Assembly (NCBI GenBank): GCA_044506565.1
Contig: JBIQKN010000010.1
Span: 1 to 57,366 of the forward strand
Direction: 5' to 3'
Source of the DNA: Croceibacterium_A sp044506565
Lineage (GTDB): Bacteria; Pseudomonadota; Alphaproteobacteria; Sphingomonadales; Sphingomonadaceae
Length of the DNA: 57,366 nt
A program made the position numbers and the translations under genes. The notes under the pieces were generated by a model. It saw only the letters and a list, made by a program, of their open reading frames with translations, was not told the origin of the DNA and did not search any database. Of the stretch, positions 24,545 through 33,580 are shown one piece after another (within the stretch, counting starts at the first letter, position 1; each line of letters begins with the position of its first letter).

Positions 24545-25668
24545 GTCGGACCCCGCGCATCCTTCACCTGCACTCGACGTTCGACGCCGGCGGCAAGGAG
24601 CTGCGCTGCGTGCAGCTGATCAACGCCTTCGGGCGCGAATTCGAGCACGCCATCGTCTCCGGGGATCCCGCGCGGCGGTCGGCCGCGGCCGGGCTCGATC
24701 CCGAGGCCAGGGTCGTTTGGCCGAAATTCCCGCCGCTTTCGGGAAACCCGTGGCCGTCGCGGCTCAAGCAGCTCGCCGAAGCCATGAGCGGCTACGATCT
24801 CATCTGCACCTACAACTGGGGCGCGATGGACGCGGCGCTCGCGCACACAATGTTCGCCGACGTGTTCAAGCTCGCTCCGCTGGTCCACCACGAGGACGGC
24901 TTCAATGAGGACGAGGCGGGCGCGCTCAAGCCGAGCCGGAATTTCTACCGCAGGATCGCGCTCGGTCGCTGCTCGGCGCTCGTGGTGCCCTCGCGCACGC
25001 TCGAGCGGATCGCGCTCGAGACCTGGTACCAGCCGCGCAGCAAGGTCCGCCTGATCCCCAATGGCATCGACACCGTGCGCATGGGGCGCAGGCAGAAGCG
25101 CGACGCGCTACCGCGCGTGATCAAGCAGAAGGGCGAGCTGTGGGTCGGCACGCTGGCCGGGCTGCGCAAGGTCAAGAACCTGCCCGCACTGGTCCGCGCC
25201 TTCCGTTCGCTGCCCGAGCCGTGGCAGCTGGTCATCGTCGGTGAAGGGCCCGAGCGAGCGTCGATCCTCGCCGAGGCGGAAGCCTGCGGCCTCGAGCATC
25301 GCGTGCACCTGCCCGGCTTCGTCGCCGATCCGGCGAAGGCCGTCGGCCTGTTCGACGTGTTCGCGCTGTCGTCGGTTTCGGAGCAGTTCCCGATCTCCGT
25401 CGTCGAGGCGATGGCCGCCGGGCTGCCGGTTGCAGCGCCTCGGGTCGGCGACATCGCCTCGATGGTCGCGACCGACAACGGGCCGTGGCTCGTCGCGCCC
25501 GGCGACGAGGAGGGACTTGCCGCGTCGCTTGCGGCCCTCGCGGAGGACGCGGACCTGCGCGGCCGCATTGGCGAAGCCAACCGCTCGAAGGCCCGTGCCG
25601 AGTACGACCAGAGCCGGATGATCGAGCGTTACGGCGCTCTCTATCGGGGGCTTGCCATCGTGCGATAG
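24541..25668 (+). CDS. Glycosyltransferase family 4
   Basis: 375-residue GT-B retaining glycosyltransferase. Features: N-terminal ILHLHSTFDAGGKELR, LIPNGIDTVRMG, LWVGTLAGLRKVKNLPALVRAF, the nucleotide-sugar region IVGEGPERASILAEAEACGL, and the EX7E motif in SEQFPISVVEAMAAGLPVAAPRVG. The acceptor (polysaccharide or lipid) is unknown; the only linked gene is the coupled hydrolase. Confidence 0.92.
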   Translation: MSRTPRILHLHSTFDAGGKELRCVQLINAFGREFEHAIVSGDPARRSAAAGLDPEARVVWPKFPPLSGNPWPSRLKQLAEAMSGYDLICTYNWGAMDAALAHTMFADVFKLAPLVHHEDGFNEDEAGALKPSRNFYRRIALGRCSALVVPSRTLERIALETWYQPRSKVRLIPNGIDTVRMGRRQKRDALPRVIKQKGELWVGTLAGLRKVKNLPALVRAFRSLPEPWQLVIVGEGPERASILAEAEACGLEHRVHLPGFVADPAKAVGLFDVFALSSVSEQFPISVVEAMAAGLPVAAPRVGDIASMVATDNGPWLVAPGDEEGLAASLAALAEDADLRGRIGEANRSKARAEYDQSRMIERYGALYRGLAIVR

Positions 25669-25805
25669 GGCGCTGGTCTTCATCCCGCATTCACCGCGCG
25701 GGGGACAGGGTCGAGACGACAATTGAAAAGGCGGGCCCATCCGCTAAACAGCCCGCCAAAATCGGTAAGTTCCACTTCCAGCCCAGCCCGGAATCGACAC
25801 GCCCA

Positions 25806-26591
25806 GTGGCTCTCACTCCAGAATCCCCGAACAATCGCGAGCAGAAGCTCGAGCGCGAGCAGGAAGTCCTGATGCGCGAGGTCGACGAGGCCGTGCGCAA
25901 GGCCGAGCTCGACAGTTTCGCCAGGCGCTACGGCTGGGCTATCGGCGGAGGCCTGGTCCTGGCGCTGGCGCTGTTCGGCGGCTGGCTGCTCTGGAGCGAC
26001 CATCGCGAGGGACAGCTCGAGGAGCGCTCCGAAAAGCTGGTGAGCGCGCTCGACATGATCGACGCCGGGCGGATCGAACAGGCGGCCGGCGAACTCCTGC
26101 CGCTGTCCGAAGACGGCAGCTCGGCGACGGCGGTTTCGGCCAAGTTCGCCCGCGCGGGCATCGCCTTGCGGGACAATCGGCGCGCCGAGGCGATCGAGCT
26201 CTACGAGAGTATCGCCGGCGCCAACGGTGCGCCCGGGCCCTATCGGGACCTGGCGACGATCCGTTCGATGGCGATCCAGTTCGACGAGATCGATCCGCAG
26301 CGCGTTGTCGACCGGCTCAAGCCGCTTGCCACGCCCGGAAACCCGTGGTTCGGCAGCGCCGGCGAACTCGTTGCCATGGCCTACCTGAAGCAAAACAAGA
26401 CGGACCTCGCCGGGCCGCTGCTGGTGGCGATCGCCCAGGACGAGAGCGTGCCGCAGACCCTGCGTTCGCGGACCCGTCAGGTCGCCGGACAACTCGGCTA
26501 CGATGCGGTTGCCGATGTCGATGAGATGCTCGCCGAAGTGCGCGCCGAGGGTGGGGCACCGGGCCTGCCTGCAGTGGCTCCGGCCGAATGA
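25806..26591 (+). CDS. TPR-like membrane-anchored protein (YfgM-like), upstream of bamB
   Basis: 261 residues from a GTG start (VALTPESPNN). A charged N-terminus (EREQEVLMREVDEAVRKAEL) precedes one membrane helix (about 46-66) and a periplasmic tetratricopeptide-like helical domain (AKFARAGIALRDNRRAEAIELYESI and later repeats). YfgM-type proteins sit beside bamB and assist envelope protein folding. The stop overlaps bamB by four bases. An ATG at 25872 is a possible shorter start. Confidence 0.87.
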   Translation: MALTPESPNNREQKLEREQEVLMREVDEAVRKAELDSFARRYGWAIGGGLVLALALFGGWLLWSDHREGQLEERSEKLVSALDMIDAGRIEQAAGELLPLSEDGSSATAVSAKFARAGIALRDNRRAEAIELYESIAGANGAPGPYRDLATIRSMAIQFDEIDPQRVVDRLKPLATPGNPWFGSAGELVAMAYLKQNKTDLAGPLLVAIAQDESVPQTLRSRTRQVAGQLGYDAVADVDEMLAEVRAEGGAPGLPAVAPAE

Positions 26592-27955
26592 AGATGGACC
26601 GACCGATGCATTCGATTTCCCGCCCGTTGCTCCGTCTGCCGGCTCTTGCGCTGGTTCTGGCCGGTCTCGCCGCCTGCGGCACGATTGGTCTCGGTGGCGA
26701 CGGAGACAAGAACCGTACGCCGACGATCGGCAACCGCACGCCGATCCTCTCGCGGATCGCCAACGAGGTTCGGGCCGATCCGACGCTCGCGAGCGTGGCG
26801 GTCGTGCTGCCGCCGCCCCAGGTCAACAGCGATTGGGCGCAGCCGGGCGGCAACGCCGCAAAGTCGGCCGGGCACCTCGCGCTCGGCGACGCGCCCACGC
26901 GCCTGTGGACCGCTGGCGTCTCCGGCGCGAGTTCGACCCGTCGCCTCGCCACCGCGCCCGTGGTCGGCGGCGGGATGCTGTTCGTGGTCGACACCCAGGG
27001 CGTCGTCCACGCGTTCGATGCCGAAACCGGCGCGCGGCGGTGGTCGCACCGGGTGGAGGTGGCCAGCGACCTGCGCCATTCGACCTTCGGCGGCGGGGCC
27101 AGCTATTTCGACGGCAAGGTCTATGCCTGCAACGGTGCCGGGGACGTGTTCGCGCTCGACGCGCAGACCGGTGCGGAACTGTGGCGGGTCAAGCCGGCCG
27201 GGCCGCTGCGCGGATCGCCAACCGTCGCGTTCAACGCGGTCTACGTGATGACCACCGACAACCAGATCCACGCGCTGAGCATTACCGACGGCACGCCGAT
27301 CTGGGACAAGGCGGCCGCAACGGGCCCGTCGGGCGTGTTCGGCGTCGCCGCGCCGGCCGCGGGGCAGGGCACCGTGATCGCCGGCTATTCGTCGGGTGAG
27401 CTGGTTGCCTATCGCTACGAGAACGGGCGCGACTTGTGGTCCGACGCGCTGGCGCGGACATCGATCTCGACCCAGGTCGGCACGCTGACCGACGTCGACG
27501 CCGATCCGATCATCGACAACGGCCGCGTCTACGCGCTCGGCCAAGGCGGCCGCATGGCGGCCTACGAACTCGTCACCGGGCAGCGCCTGTGGGAGCTCAC
27601 CCTCGCCGGCATTTCCACCCCTGCAGTCGCCGGCGAGTGGATCTTCACGCTGACCGACGATGCTCGCCTGCTGGCGATAGCGCGCACGACCGGACGCGTG
27701 CGTTGGGTCACCCAGCTCGAGCGGTGGCGCAATCCCAAGAAGGAGACCGGACCGATCTTCTGGACCGGCCCGGTGCTCGCCAACAACCGGCTGTGGATCG
27801 CCAGTTCCGAAGGCATCGTCCTGTCGGCCGACGTGACCACGGGTGAGACCGCCGAATTCACCGACCTCAACAACCCGGTCTCCCTGCCGCCGATCGTCGC
27901 CAACCGCATCCTCTACATCCTCGACGACAGCGGGCGTATCACCGCCTGGCGGTGA
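26588..27955 (+). CDS. bamB: Outer-membrane protein assembly factor BamB-like lipoprotein
   Basis: 455 residues. Lipoprotein signal ALVLAGLAAC, then a PQQ/quinoprotein-like beta-propeller with repeats such as VHAFDAETGARRWSHRV, VFALDAQTGAELWRVK, IHALSITDGTPIWDKA and MAAYELVTGQRLWELTL. BamB is a scaffold subunit of the BAM complex that inserts beta-barrel proteins in the outer membrane. Cotranscribed with the YfgM-like gene. Longer than the E. coli protein (about 392), mainly from the N-terminal linker. Confidence 0.93.
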   Translation: MKMDRPMHSISRPLLRLPALALVLAGLAACGTIGLGGDGDKNRTPTIGNRTPILSRIANEVRADPTLASVAVVLPPPQVNSDWAQPGGNAAKSAGHLALGDAPTRLWTAGVSGASSTRRLATAPVVGGGMLFVVDTQGVVHAFDAETGARRWSHRVEVASDLRHSTFGGGASYFDGKVYACNGAGDVFALDAQTGAELWRVKPAGPLRGSPTVAFNAVYVMTTDNQIHALSITDGTPIWDKAAATGPSGVFGVAAPAAGQGTVIAGYSSGELVAYRYENGRDLWSDALARTSISTQVGTLTDVDADPIIDNGRVYALGQGGRMAAYELVTGQRLWELTLAGISTPAVAGEWIFTLTDDARLLAIARTTGRVRWVTQLERWRNPKKETGPIFWTGPVLANNRLWIASSEGIVLSADVTTGETAEFTDLNNPVSLPPIVANRILYILDDSGRITAWR

Positions 27956-28002
27956 GGCGGCTCTTACCGGCGCCTTAACCCTTCTTCGCTAGCTCCGGCG
28001 CG

Positions 28003-29343
28003 ATGAGCGCGCCAGTTCCAGCCGCGCCGCGCCTGCCCCCGAGTGACGTCTCTCCGTGGGTCGGGCTCGTCGGCGTTGCCGCCCTGTTCGGGTGGATCGC
28101 CTTCGCGCGCCTGTGGCCCGAGATCTCGGGCGCACTCGACTTGCCCGGGCCGCGCGAAGTCCTTTCGGGGCCCCATTCGGCGCTGACGGCGATGATCGTC
28201 ACCGGGCTCGCGATGGCCGCCTGGTCGCTTGCGGTCGACAAGGTGCACCGCAACCCGTCGACCGGGATCGACTGGAGCCGGCCGAGACCGCTCCGGGCAG
28301 TCATCGACGTCTCGGTTACCAAGCTCGTCGGGCTGTGGATCACCTGGCTCGCGATCGCCGGGGTCTACTGCCTCGGGCGGTGGTACTGGGATGGGCAATA
28401 CCTGTTCGCGATGCGCGTGCTTGCCATCGCCGCTGCGCCGATGGTCGTGCTGTCGGTGCCCTACGTGCTGTGGCTCGACCGCTACCTCGTCGAGCCGCGC
28501 GACCATGCCTGGCACTTCGGCGCTATGCTGATCGGCCGCGAGCCGTGGGATCCCGGCGAGGTAAAGCGCCACTGGCGCGCGTGGATCATCAAGGGTTTCT
28601 TCAGCGCCTTCATGATCTCGATCCTCCCGCCGGGTTTTGCGGCGGTGGTCGAGGCGGACCTTTCCGCGATCGCCGCCGATCCCGTGCGGCTCGGCACGGT
28701 GCTGTTCGAGCTCTTGTTCGTGGTCGACGTGCAGATCGGCACCGTCGGTTACCTGCTGACGCTGCGCCCGCTCGACGCGCACATCCGCAGTGGCAACCCG
28801 TTCCTCGCCGGCTGGATCGCCGCGCTGCTCTGCTACCCGCCGTTCGTCTACGGCTTCATGGGGCAGGGCGGGATCATCCAGTACGAGTACCAGACCGCGA
28901 ACTGGGGGTACTGGTTCGCGGGCCACGACGCGCTGCTGTGGGCCTGGGCCACCTGGTTGGTGTTCCTCACCGCGATCTACGCGTGGGCGACGGTCGCCTT
29001 CGGCGTGCGGTTCTCGAACCTCACCTATCGCGGGGTCCTCACCAACGGACCCTACCGCTACACGCGCCATCCCGCCTACCTGTCGAAGAACCTGTTCTGG
29101 TGGTCGTCGGCGATGCCGTTCCTCGTCACCACCGGTTCGCTGCTCGAAGGCGTGCGCAACGCGGTCTTCCTCGGCCTGATCGGGGCAATCTACTTCTGGC
29201 GGGCGAAGACCGAGGAGGCGCACCTGCTGGCGGAGGACCCGAAGTACCGCGAGTATCACGTGTGGATGGAGCGATACGGACTCATCACGGCACCGCTCAC
29301 GCGCGCGCTCGCCAAGGTCCACCCGCGCCGCCTGCAGGGGTAG
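28003..29343 (+). CDS. ICMT-like isoprenylcysteine carboxyl methyltransferase family membrane protein
   Basis: 446-residue polytopic protein. The C-terminal 150 residues carry the methyltransferase signature of the isoprenylcysteine carboxyl methyltransferase group: NGPYRYTRHPAYLSKNLFWW and, near the end, YFWRAKTEEAHLLAEDPKYREY. The first 280 residues are an added set of membrane helices, so the protein is about twice the size of a minimal ICMT. The substrate is unknown; bacteria lack prenylated CaaX proteins, so lipid methylation is possible. Confidence 0.82.
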   Translation: MSAPVPAAPRLPPSDVSPWVGLVGVAALFGWIAFARLWPEISGALDLPGPREVLSGPHSALTAMIVTGLAMAAWSLAVDKVHRNPSTGIDWSRPRPLRAVIDVSVTKLVGLWITWLAIAGVYCLGRWYWDGQYLFAMRVLAIAAAPMVVLSVPYVLWLDRYLVEPRDHAWHFGAMLIGREPWDPGEVKRHWRAWIIKGFFSAFMISILPPGFAAVVEADLSAIAADPVRLGTVLFELLFVVDVQIGTVGYLLTLRPLDAHIRSGNPFLAGWIAALLCYPPFVYGFMGQGGIIQYEYQTANWGYWFAGHDALLWAWATWLVFLTAIYAWATVAFGVRFSNLTYRGVLTNGPYRYTRHPAYLSKNLFWWSSAMPFLVTTGSLLEGVRNAVFLGLIGAIYFWRAKTEEAHLLAEDPKYREYHVWMERYGLITAPLTRALAKVHPRRLQG

Positions 29344-29359
29344 CCGGCCGAATAGGCGC

Positions 29360-30262
29360 TCAGGCGCTCCCGACCACGAGGCAGGCCGCGGCGACCAGCA
29401 GTCCGGCGAAGCGGTTGGAGCGGAACCGCGCGAGCGGGTTGTCCGGGTCGGCGGGGTCCAGCGTGAAGGCCTGCCACATCAGGTGTGCGCCCGCGGGCAG
29501 CAGCGCCAGCAGCGCGACCCAGTCCTCGCGCAGCAGCCAGAAGGCGAGGCCCCACAGGGTCAGTGCGAGGCAGTAGAACGCGATCACGCCGGCCTGGACG
29601 TTGCCGCCGAGCCGCAGCGCGCTCGAACGAATGCCGACGAGCGCATCGTCCTCGCGGTCCTGCAGCGCATAGATCGTGTCGTAGCCGATGCACCAGCAGA
29701 TCGCGCCCGCGTAAAGCGCCGCCATGACGTCGAGCCGGTCCGACCGGAGTGCGATCCAGCCGACCGGCGCCCCCCAGGTGAACACCAGCCCGAGCCAGGC
29801 CTGCGGCCACCAGGTGATCCGTTTCATGAACGGGTAGGCCGCCACCAGCACGAGACTACCCAGCGCGACGAGCTGCGCCTGCCAGCGCAGCTGCAACAGC
29901 ACGACGAGGCCGACGGCGCACAGTGCAAAAAGCCAGGCCCAGGCTTCCTTCGCGCTCACCCGTCCGCTCGCCACGGGGCGGTTCGCCGTCCGTGCGACCT
30001 GCCGATCGAGATCGGCGTCGACGATGTCGTTGTAGACGCAGCCCGCCCCGCGCATCGCGATCGCGCCGAGCAGCAGCCACAGGACGAGCTGCCACTGCAC
30101 GCCGGCGCCCGTCAGCCAGACGCCCCAGGCACACGGCCAGAACAGCAGCCACCAGCCGATCGGCCGGTCGAACCGCGCGAGCAGCGCGAAATCGCGGAGG
30201 CGCTGCGGCAGGCGCGCGACCAGCCCGCGATGCTCGCTGTCGGGGACGATGGTCTCGCTCAT
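29360..30262 (-). CDS. ubiA: 4-hydroxybenzoate polyprenyltransferase
   Basis: 300-residue integral membrane prenyltransferase that attaches the polyprenyl tail to 4-hydroxybenzoate in ubiquinone synthesis. Both Asp-rich motifs are present: NDIVDADLDRQVARTANRP and YDTIYALQDREDD. RFDRPIGWWLLFWPCAWG near the start is typical of UbiA. I chose the ATG at 30262 (MSETIVPDSEH). Divergent from alkD across a family B palindrome; its 3' end is 16 bases from the convergent ICMT-like gene. Confidence 0.95.
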   Translation of the reverse strand: MSETIVPDSEHRGLVARLPQRLRDFALLARFDRPIGWWLLFWPCAWGVWLTGAGVQWQLVLWLLLGAIAMRGAGCVYNDIVDADLDRQVARTANRPVASGRVSAKEAWAWLFALCAVGLVVLLQLRWQAQLVALGSLVLVAAYPFMKRITWWPQAWLGLVFTWGAPVGWIALRSDRLDVMAALYAGAICWCIGYDTIYALQDREDDALVGIRSSALRLGGNVQAGVIAFYCLALTLWGLAFWLLREDWVALLALLPAGAHLMWQAFTLDPADPDNPLARFRSNRFAGLLVAAACLVVGSA

Positions 30263-30282
30263 CGCTGCGGCCCTAGCCAACT

Positions 30283-30364
30283 CGTCCTCCCCGCGAAAGC
30301 CGGGACCTCGCGTCCCCGGGTACGGCGCTTATGGCACGCGGTCCCGGCTTTCGCCGGGATGACG
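30283..30364. repeat. Family B palindromic element between ubiA and alkD
   Basis: 25-bp inverted arms (30283-30307 and 30340-30364) differing at two positions, core GCGAAAGCCGGGACC, with a 32-base loop. It shares the arm sequence of the element inside the methyltransferase gene (7359). It fills the divergent promoter region, starting 21 bases upstream of the ubiA ATG. Confidence 0.88.
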
Positions 30365-30384
30365 GGGGCTGTAAGCCGGCGGTC

Positions 30385-31092
30385 GTGATCGGCCGACACG
30401 CCTCTCCCCTTGCCGAATGCGTCCGCGCCGCGCTGGTCGCGGCCGCCGATCCGTCGCGGGCGGCGGGGATGCAGGCCTACATGAAGTCCGCCATGCCCTA
30501 CCTCGGCGTGTCCGCTGTACCGCTGCGCAAGGCGTGTCGCGCCGTTTTCGCCGGGCTCGACTGGCCCGACAGCGACGCCTGGCAGCGGGACGTGCTTGCG
30601 ATCTGGCGCGGCGCAGCCTTCCGCGAGGAGCGCTATGCCGCGATCGCGCTGACCGGAGTTCGCGCGGCGAAGCCCTATCAGGACCTCTCGGCGCTGCCGC
30701 TCTACGAGGAGCTGATCGTTACGGGGGCGTGGTGGGATTACGTCGACGTGATCGCCACCCAGCGGCTGTGGCTGCTGCTCGCGAACGAGCGCGCGGCGAT
30801 GCGCAAGGCGATGCTCACGTGGAGCACCGACGCAAACATGTGGAAGCGCCGCAGTGCGATCCTCTGCCAGATCAAGGCCAAGGCTGAGACCGATCTCGAC
30901 CTGCTCTACGCCTGCGTCGAACCTTCGCTGGATTCGAAGGAGTTCTTCCTGCGCAAGGCGATCGGCTGGGCGCTGCGGCAATACGCCTGGACCGACCCGG
31001 CCGAAGTGCGCCGCTATGTTTCCGCACACGCCGACCGGCTGAGCGGGCTGTCGCGCCGCGAGGCGCTCAAGAATATCGGAGCCTCCATCTGA
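30385..31092 (+). CDS. alkD: AlkD-like DNA alkylation repair protein
   Basis: 235 residues of the HEAT-like AlkD family, glycosylases that excise N3/N7-alkylpurines without base flipping. Conserved features: GAWWDYVDVIA, WSTDANMWKRRSAILCQ and SKEFFLRKAIGWALRQYAW. I prefer the GTG at 30385; the in-frame ATG at 30331 would add 18 residues (MARGPGFRRDDGG...) that are mostly encoded by the family B repeat. Coupled to rsmE by a one-base overlap. Confidence 0.87.
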   Translation: MIGRHASPLAECVRAALVAAADPSRAAGMQAYMKSAMPYLGVSAVPLRKACRAVFAGLDWPDSDAWQRDVLAIWRGAAFREERYAAIALTGVRAAKPYQDLSALPLYEELIVTGAWWDYVDVIATQRLWLLLANERAAMRKAMLTWSTDANMWKRRSAILCQIKAKAETDLDLLYACVEPSLDSKEFFLRKAIGWALRQYAWTDPAEVRRYVSAHADRLSGLSRREALKNIGASI

Positions 31093-31853
31093 TGCCCGCC
31101 ACGCCTGCCTGGCCCCCGCGCAGCGCGCCGCGGCTGTTCGTGACGGCCGAGCTCGGCGAAGGCCGGAACCTGACGATCGACGGAAACCAGGCCCATTATC
31201 TCGCCAGAGTCATGCGGATGAGCGAGCGCGATATCGTGATATTGTGCGATGATATCACCGGCGAGTGGGCGGCGGAGATCGTCTCGCTCGGAAAACGCGA
31301 AGTCGTGCTTGCTCCGTCCCGGTTGCTGCGCCCGCGCGAGCAGGTTCCCGACTTCGAGCTCTGCGCGGCGCTGCTCAAGAAAGACCGGTTCGACGTCGTG
31401 CTCGAAAAGGCGACCGAGCTCGGCGTCCGGCGTATCCGGCCGGTCCTCGCCCGGCGTTGCGTCGCTGACCGGCTCAAACTCGAGCGCGCGCGGACGATCG
31501 TGGCGGAGGCGGCCGAGCAATGCGCGCGGACGGCTCTGCCCGAGTTGTGCGAGCCGATGAAGCTCGACGCGCTGCTGCGCGGCTGGCCCTCGGACCGCAC
31601 GCTGTTCTTCGCCGACGAGCTAGGCGGGGAGCCTGCCGCCGAGGCCTTCGCGGCCAGCCACGGCCCGGCCGCGCTGCTGATCGGGCCCGAGGGAGGATTC
31701 GACGACGCCGAGCGCGACGCGGTGCGGTCGCTGCCGCAGGCCCGCCCGATCTCGCTGGGCCCGCGAATTCTGCGCGGCGAGACGGCAGCGATTGCGGGCA
31801 CGGCGCTCTGGATGGCGACAGTGGGGGACTGGTCATCGGCCGTGACAATTTGA
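31092..31853 (+). CDS. rsmE: 16S rRNA (uracil-1498-N3)-methyltransferase
   Basis: 253-residue SPOUT methyltransferase. An N-terminal PUA-like part (HYLARVMRMSERDIVILCD) precedes the knotted SAM site: LLIGPEGGFDDAERDAV and ISLGPRILRGETAAIAG. KKDRFDVVLEKATELGVRRIRPVLARR is also conserved. The ATG overlaps the alkD stop (TGATG); gshA follows 38 bases later on the same strand. Confidence 0.95.
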   Translation: MPATPAWPPRSAPRLFVTAELGEGRNLTIDGNQAHYLARVMRMSERDIVILCDDITGEWAAEIVSLGKREVVLAPSRLLRPREQVPDFELCAALLKKDRFDVVLEKATELGVRRIRPVLARRCVADRLKLERARTIVAEAAEQCARTALPELCEPMKLDALLRGWPSDRTLFFADELGGEPAAEAFAASHGPAALLIGPEGGFDDAERDAVRSLPQARPISLGPRILRGETAAIAGTALWMATVGDWSSAVTI

Positions 31854-31891
31854 GACTGGCGCACCCCTCGCGGGTCGCCTAACGGCGCGCC

Positions 31892-33262
31892 ATGAGTACG
31901 CGGCAGGCGTCCGAAGGGGAGGAAGCGCCGATAGAGCGGCGCGAGCAGCTCGTGGCGCCGATGCAGGCTGGCGAGAAGCCGCCGGAGCAATGGCGGATCG
32001 GTACCGAGCACGAGAAGCTCGTCTATCGGATCGCGGACCACTCCGCACCGTCGTTCGACGAGCCCGGCGGCATTCGCGACATCCTCATGCAAATGCGCCA
32101 GTTCGGCTGGGAGCCTGTCGAGGAGGGTGGCCAGGTGATCGCGCTGTCGGGTGCCGACGGCAACGTCAGTCTCGAGCCGGCAGGCCAGCTCGAACTGTCG
32201 GGCGCGCCGCTCGACAACCTGCACCAGACCTGCGCCGAGACCGGCCGCCATCTGGAGCAGGTCAAGACCGTCGGCGAGAAATGTGGCGTCGGCTTCCTCG
32301 GCCTCGGCATGTGGCCGGACAAGCGGCGCGACGAGCTGCCGGTCATGCCCAAGGGCCGCTACGCGATCATGCTGCGGCACATGCCGCGGGTCGGCAACCT
32401 CGGGCTCGACATGATGCTGCGGACCTGCACGATCCAGGTCAATCTCGACTACTGTTCCGAAGCCAACATGGCGAAAAAGTTCCGCGTAGGCCTCGCGCTG
32501 CAGCCACTGGCGACCGCGCTGTTCGCCAACTCGCCCTTTACCGAGGGCAAGCCCAACGGGTTTCTCAGCTACCGCAGTCACATCTGGTCCGACACCGACC
32601 CGGCGCGCACCGGGATGTTGCCGTTCGTGTTCGATGACGGGTTCGGCTACGAGCGCTACGTCGACTACATGCTCGACGTGCCGATGTACTTCGTGTTCCG
32701 CGACGGCAGGTACATCGACGCCGCCGGACAGAGTTTCCGCGACTTCCTCGAAGGCAAGCTGCCGGCACTCCCGGGCGAGCTTCCCCGACCGAGCGACTGG
32801 ACCGACCACCTCTCGACGGCATTTCCCGAGGTCCGTCTCAAGAGCTTCCTCGAGATGCGCGGCGCCGACGGTGGGCCGTGGAACCGGATCTGCGCGCTGC
32901 CCGCGCTGTGGGTCGGGCTGCTCTATCATGAACCAGCGCTCGACGCCGCATGGGACCTCGTCAAGCACTGGACGATGGAAGAGCGCGAGGCGCTGCGCAG
33001 CGCGGTGCCCCGGCTCGCGCTCGATGCGCCGATCCCGGGCGGCGGTTCCTTGCTCGATCTTGCCCGCGAGGTGCTGCCGATCGCGCGGGCCGGCCTGGTC
33101 GCTCGCGGCCGGCTCAACAAGGCCGGCGACAGCGAGGCCGGCTTCCTCGAGCCGCTCGAGGAAATCGTCGCCAGCGGCAAGGTTCCGGCGCAGCGCCTGC
33201 TCGACAAGTTCCACGGCGAGTGGGGCGGCGACATCGCCCGCATCTACGAAGAGAGCTTCTGA
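31892..33262 (+). CDS. gshA: Glutamate-cysteine ligase, plant/alphaproteobacterial GCS2 type
   Basis: 456-residue ligase making gamma-glutamylcysteine, the first step of glutathione synthesis. The alphaproteobacterial/plant class is clear from WRIGTEHEKLVY at the start, GADGNVSLEPAGQLELSGAPL, MMLRTCTIQVNLDYCSEANMAKKFRVG, and FLEMRGADGGPWNRICALPALWVGLLY. Its start follows rsmE closely, and its stop overlaps the next gene's ATG (TGATG). Confidence 0.95.
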   Translation: MSTRQASEGEEAPIERREQLVAPMQAGEKPPEQWRIGTEHEKLVYRIADHSAPSFDEPGGIRDILMQMRQFGWEPVEEGGQVIALSGADGNVSLEPAGQLELSGAPLDNLHQTCAETGRHLEQVKTVGEKCGVGFLGLGMWPDKRRDELPVMPKGRYAIMLRHMPRVGNLGLDMMLRTCTIQVNLDYCSEANMAKKFRVGLALQPLATALFANSPFTEGKPNGFLSYRSHIWSDTDPARTGMLPFVFDDGFGYERYVDYMLDVPMYFVFRDGRYIDAAGQSFRDFLEGKLPALPGELPRPSDWTDHLSTAFPEVRLKSFLEMRGADGGPWNRICALPALWVGLLYHEPALDAAWDLVKHWTMEEREALRSAVPRLALDAPIPGGGSLLDLAREVLPIARAGLVARGRLNKAGDSEAGFLEPLEEIVASGKVPAQRLLDKFHGEWGGDIARIYEESF

Positions 33263-33561
33263 TGATAGCGGTGCTCGGCAGCTTCCGTTTTCCGCCGGAA
33301 GCGATCGAGCAGGCCCGGCCGCTGATGCGCGCGGTGATCGCGGCGACGCTCGCCGAGCCAGGATGCTGCGCCTACAGCTACGCGGAGGATGTCGCCGAGC
33401 CGGGCCTGTTCCGCGTGGTCGAGCGGTGGGACAGCCGTGAGGCCCTGTCAGCTCACTTCGACACGCCGCACATGAAGGCCTGGGCCGAGCAGCGCGCGGC
33501 GTTCGGGTTTTTCGACCGCCAGGTCGCGGCCTACGAGATCGGTCCGGCGGAAGAACTTTAG
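33262..33561 (+). CDS. Antibiotic biosynthesis monooxygenase (ABM) domain protein
   Basis: 99-residue dimeric alpha-beta barrel (ABM/YgiN-like) protein: GSFRFPPEAIEQARPLMRAVIAATLAEPGCCAYSYAED, then FRVVERWDSREALSAHFDTPHMKAW. Members act as cofactor-free quinol monooxygenases or haem-binding proteins; none can be assigned here. Translationally coupled to gshA, so a redox or detoxification role is reasonable but inferred. Confidence 0.88.
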   Translation: MIAVLGSFRFPPEAIEQARPLMRAVIAATLAEPGCCAYSYAEDVAEPGLFRVVERWDSREALSAHFDTPHMKAWAEQRAAFGFFDRQVAAYEIGPAEEL

Positions 33562-33580
33562 CTCCGGGGGTCTGAGCGGC

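Noticed and set aside
25730..25757. GGCGGGC ... GCCCGCC inverted repeat as a terminator
   Set aside because: The T-run is on the minus strand and no minus-strand gene ends there; likely chance in GC-rich DNA.
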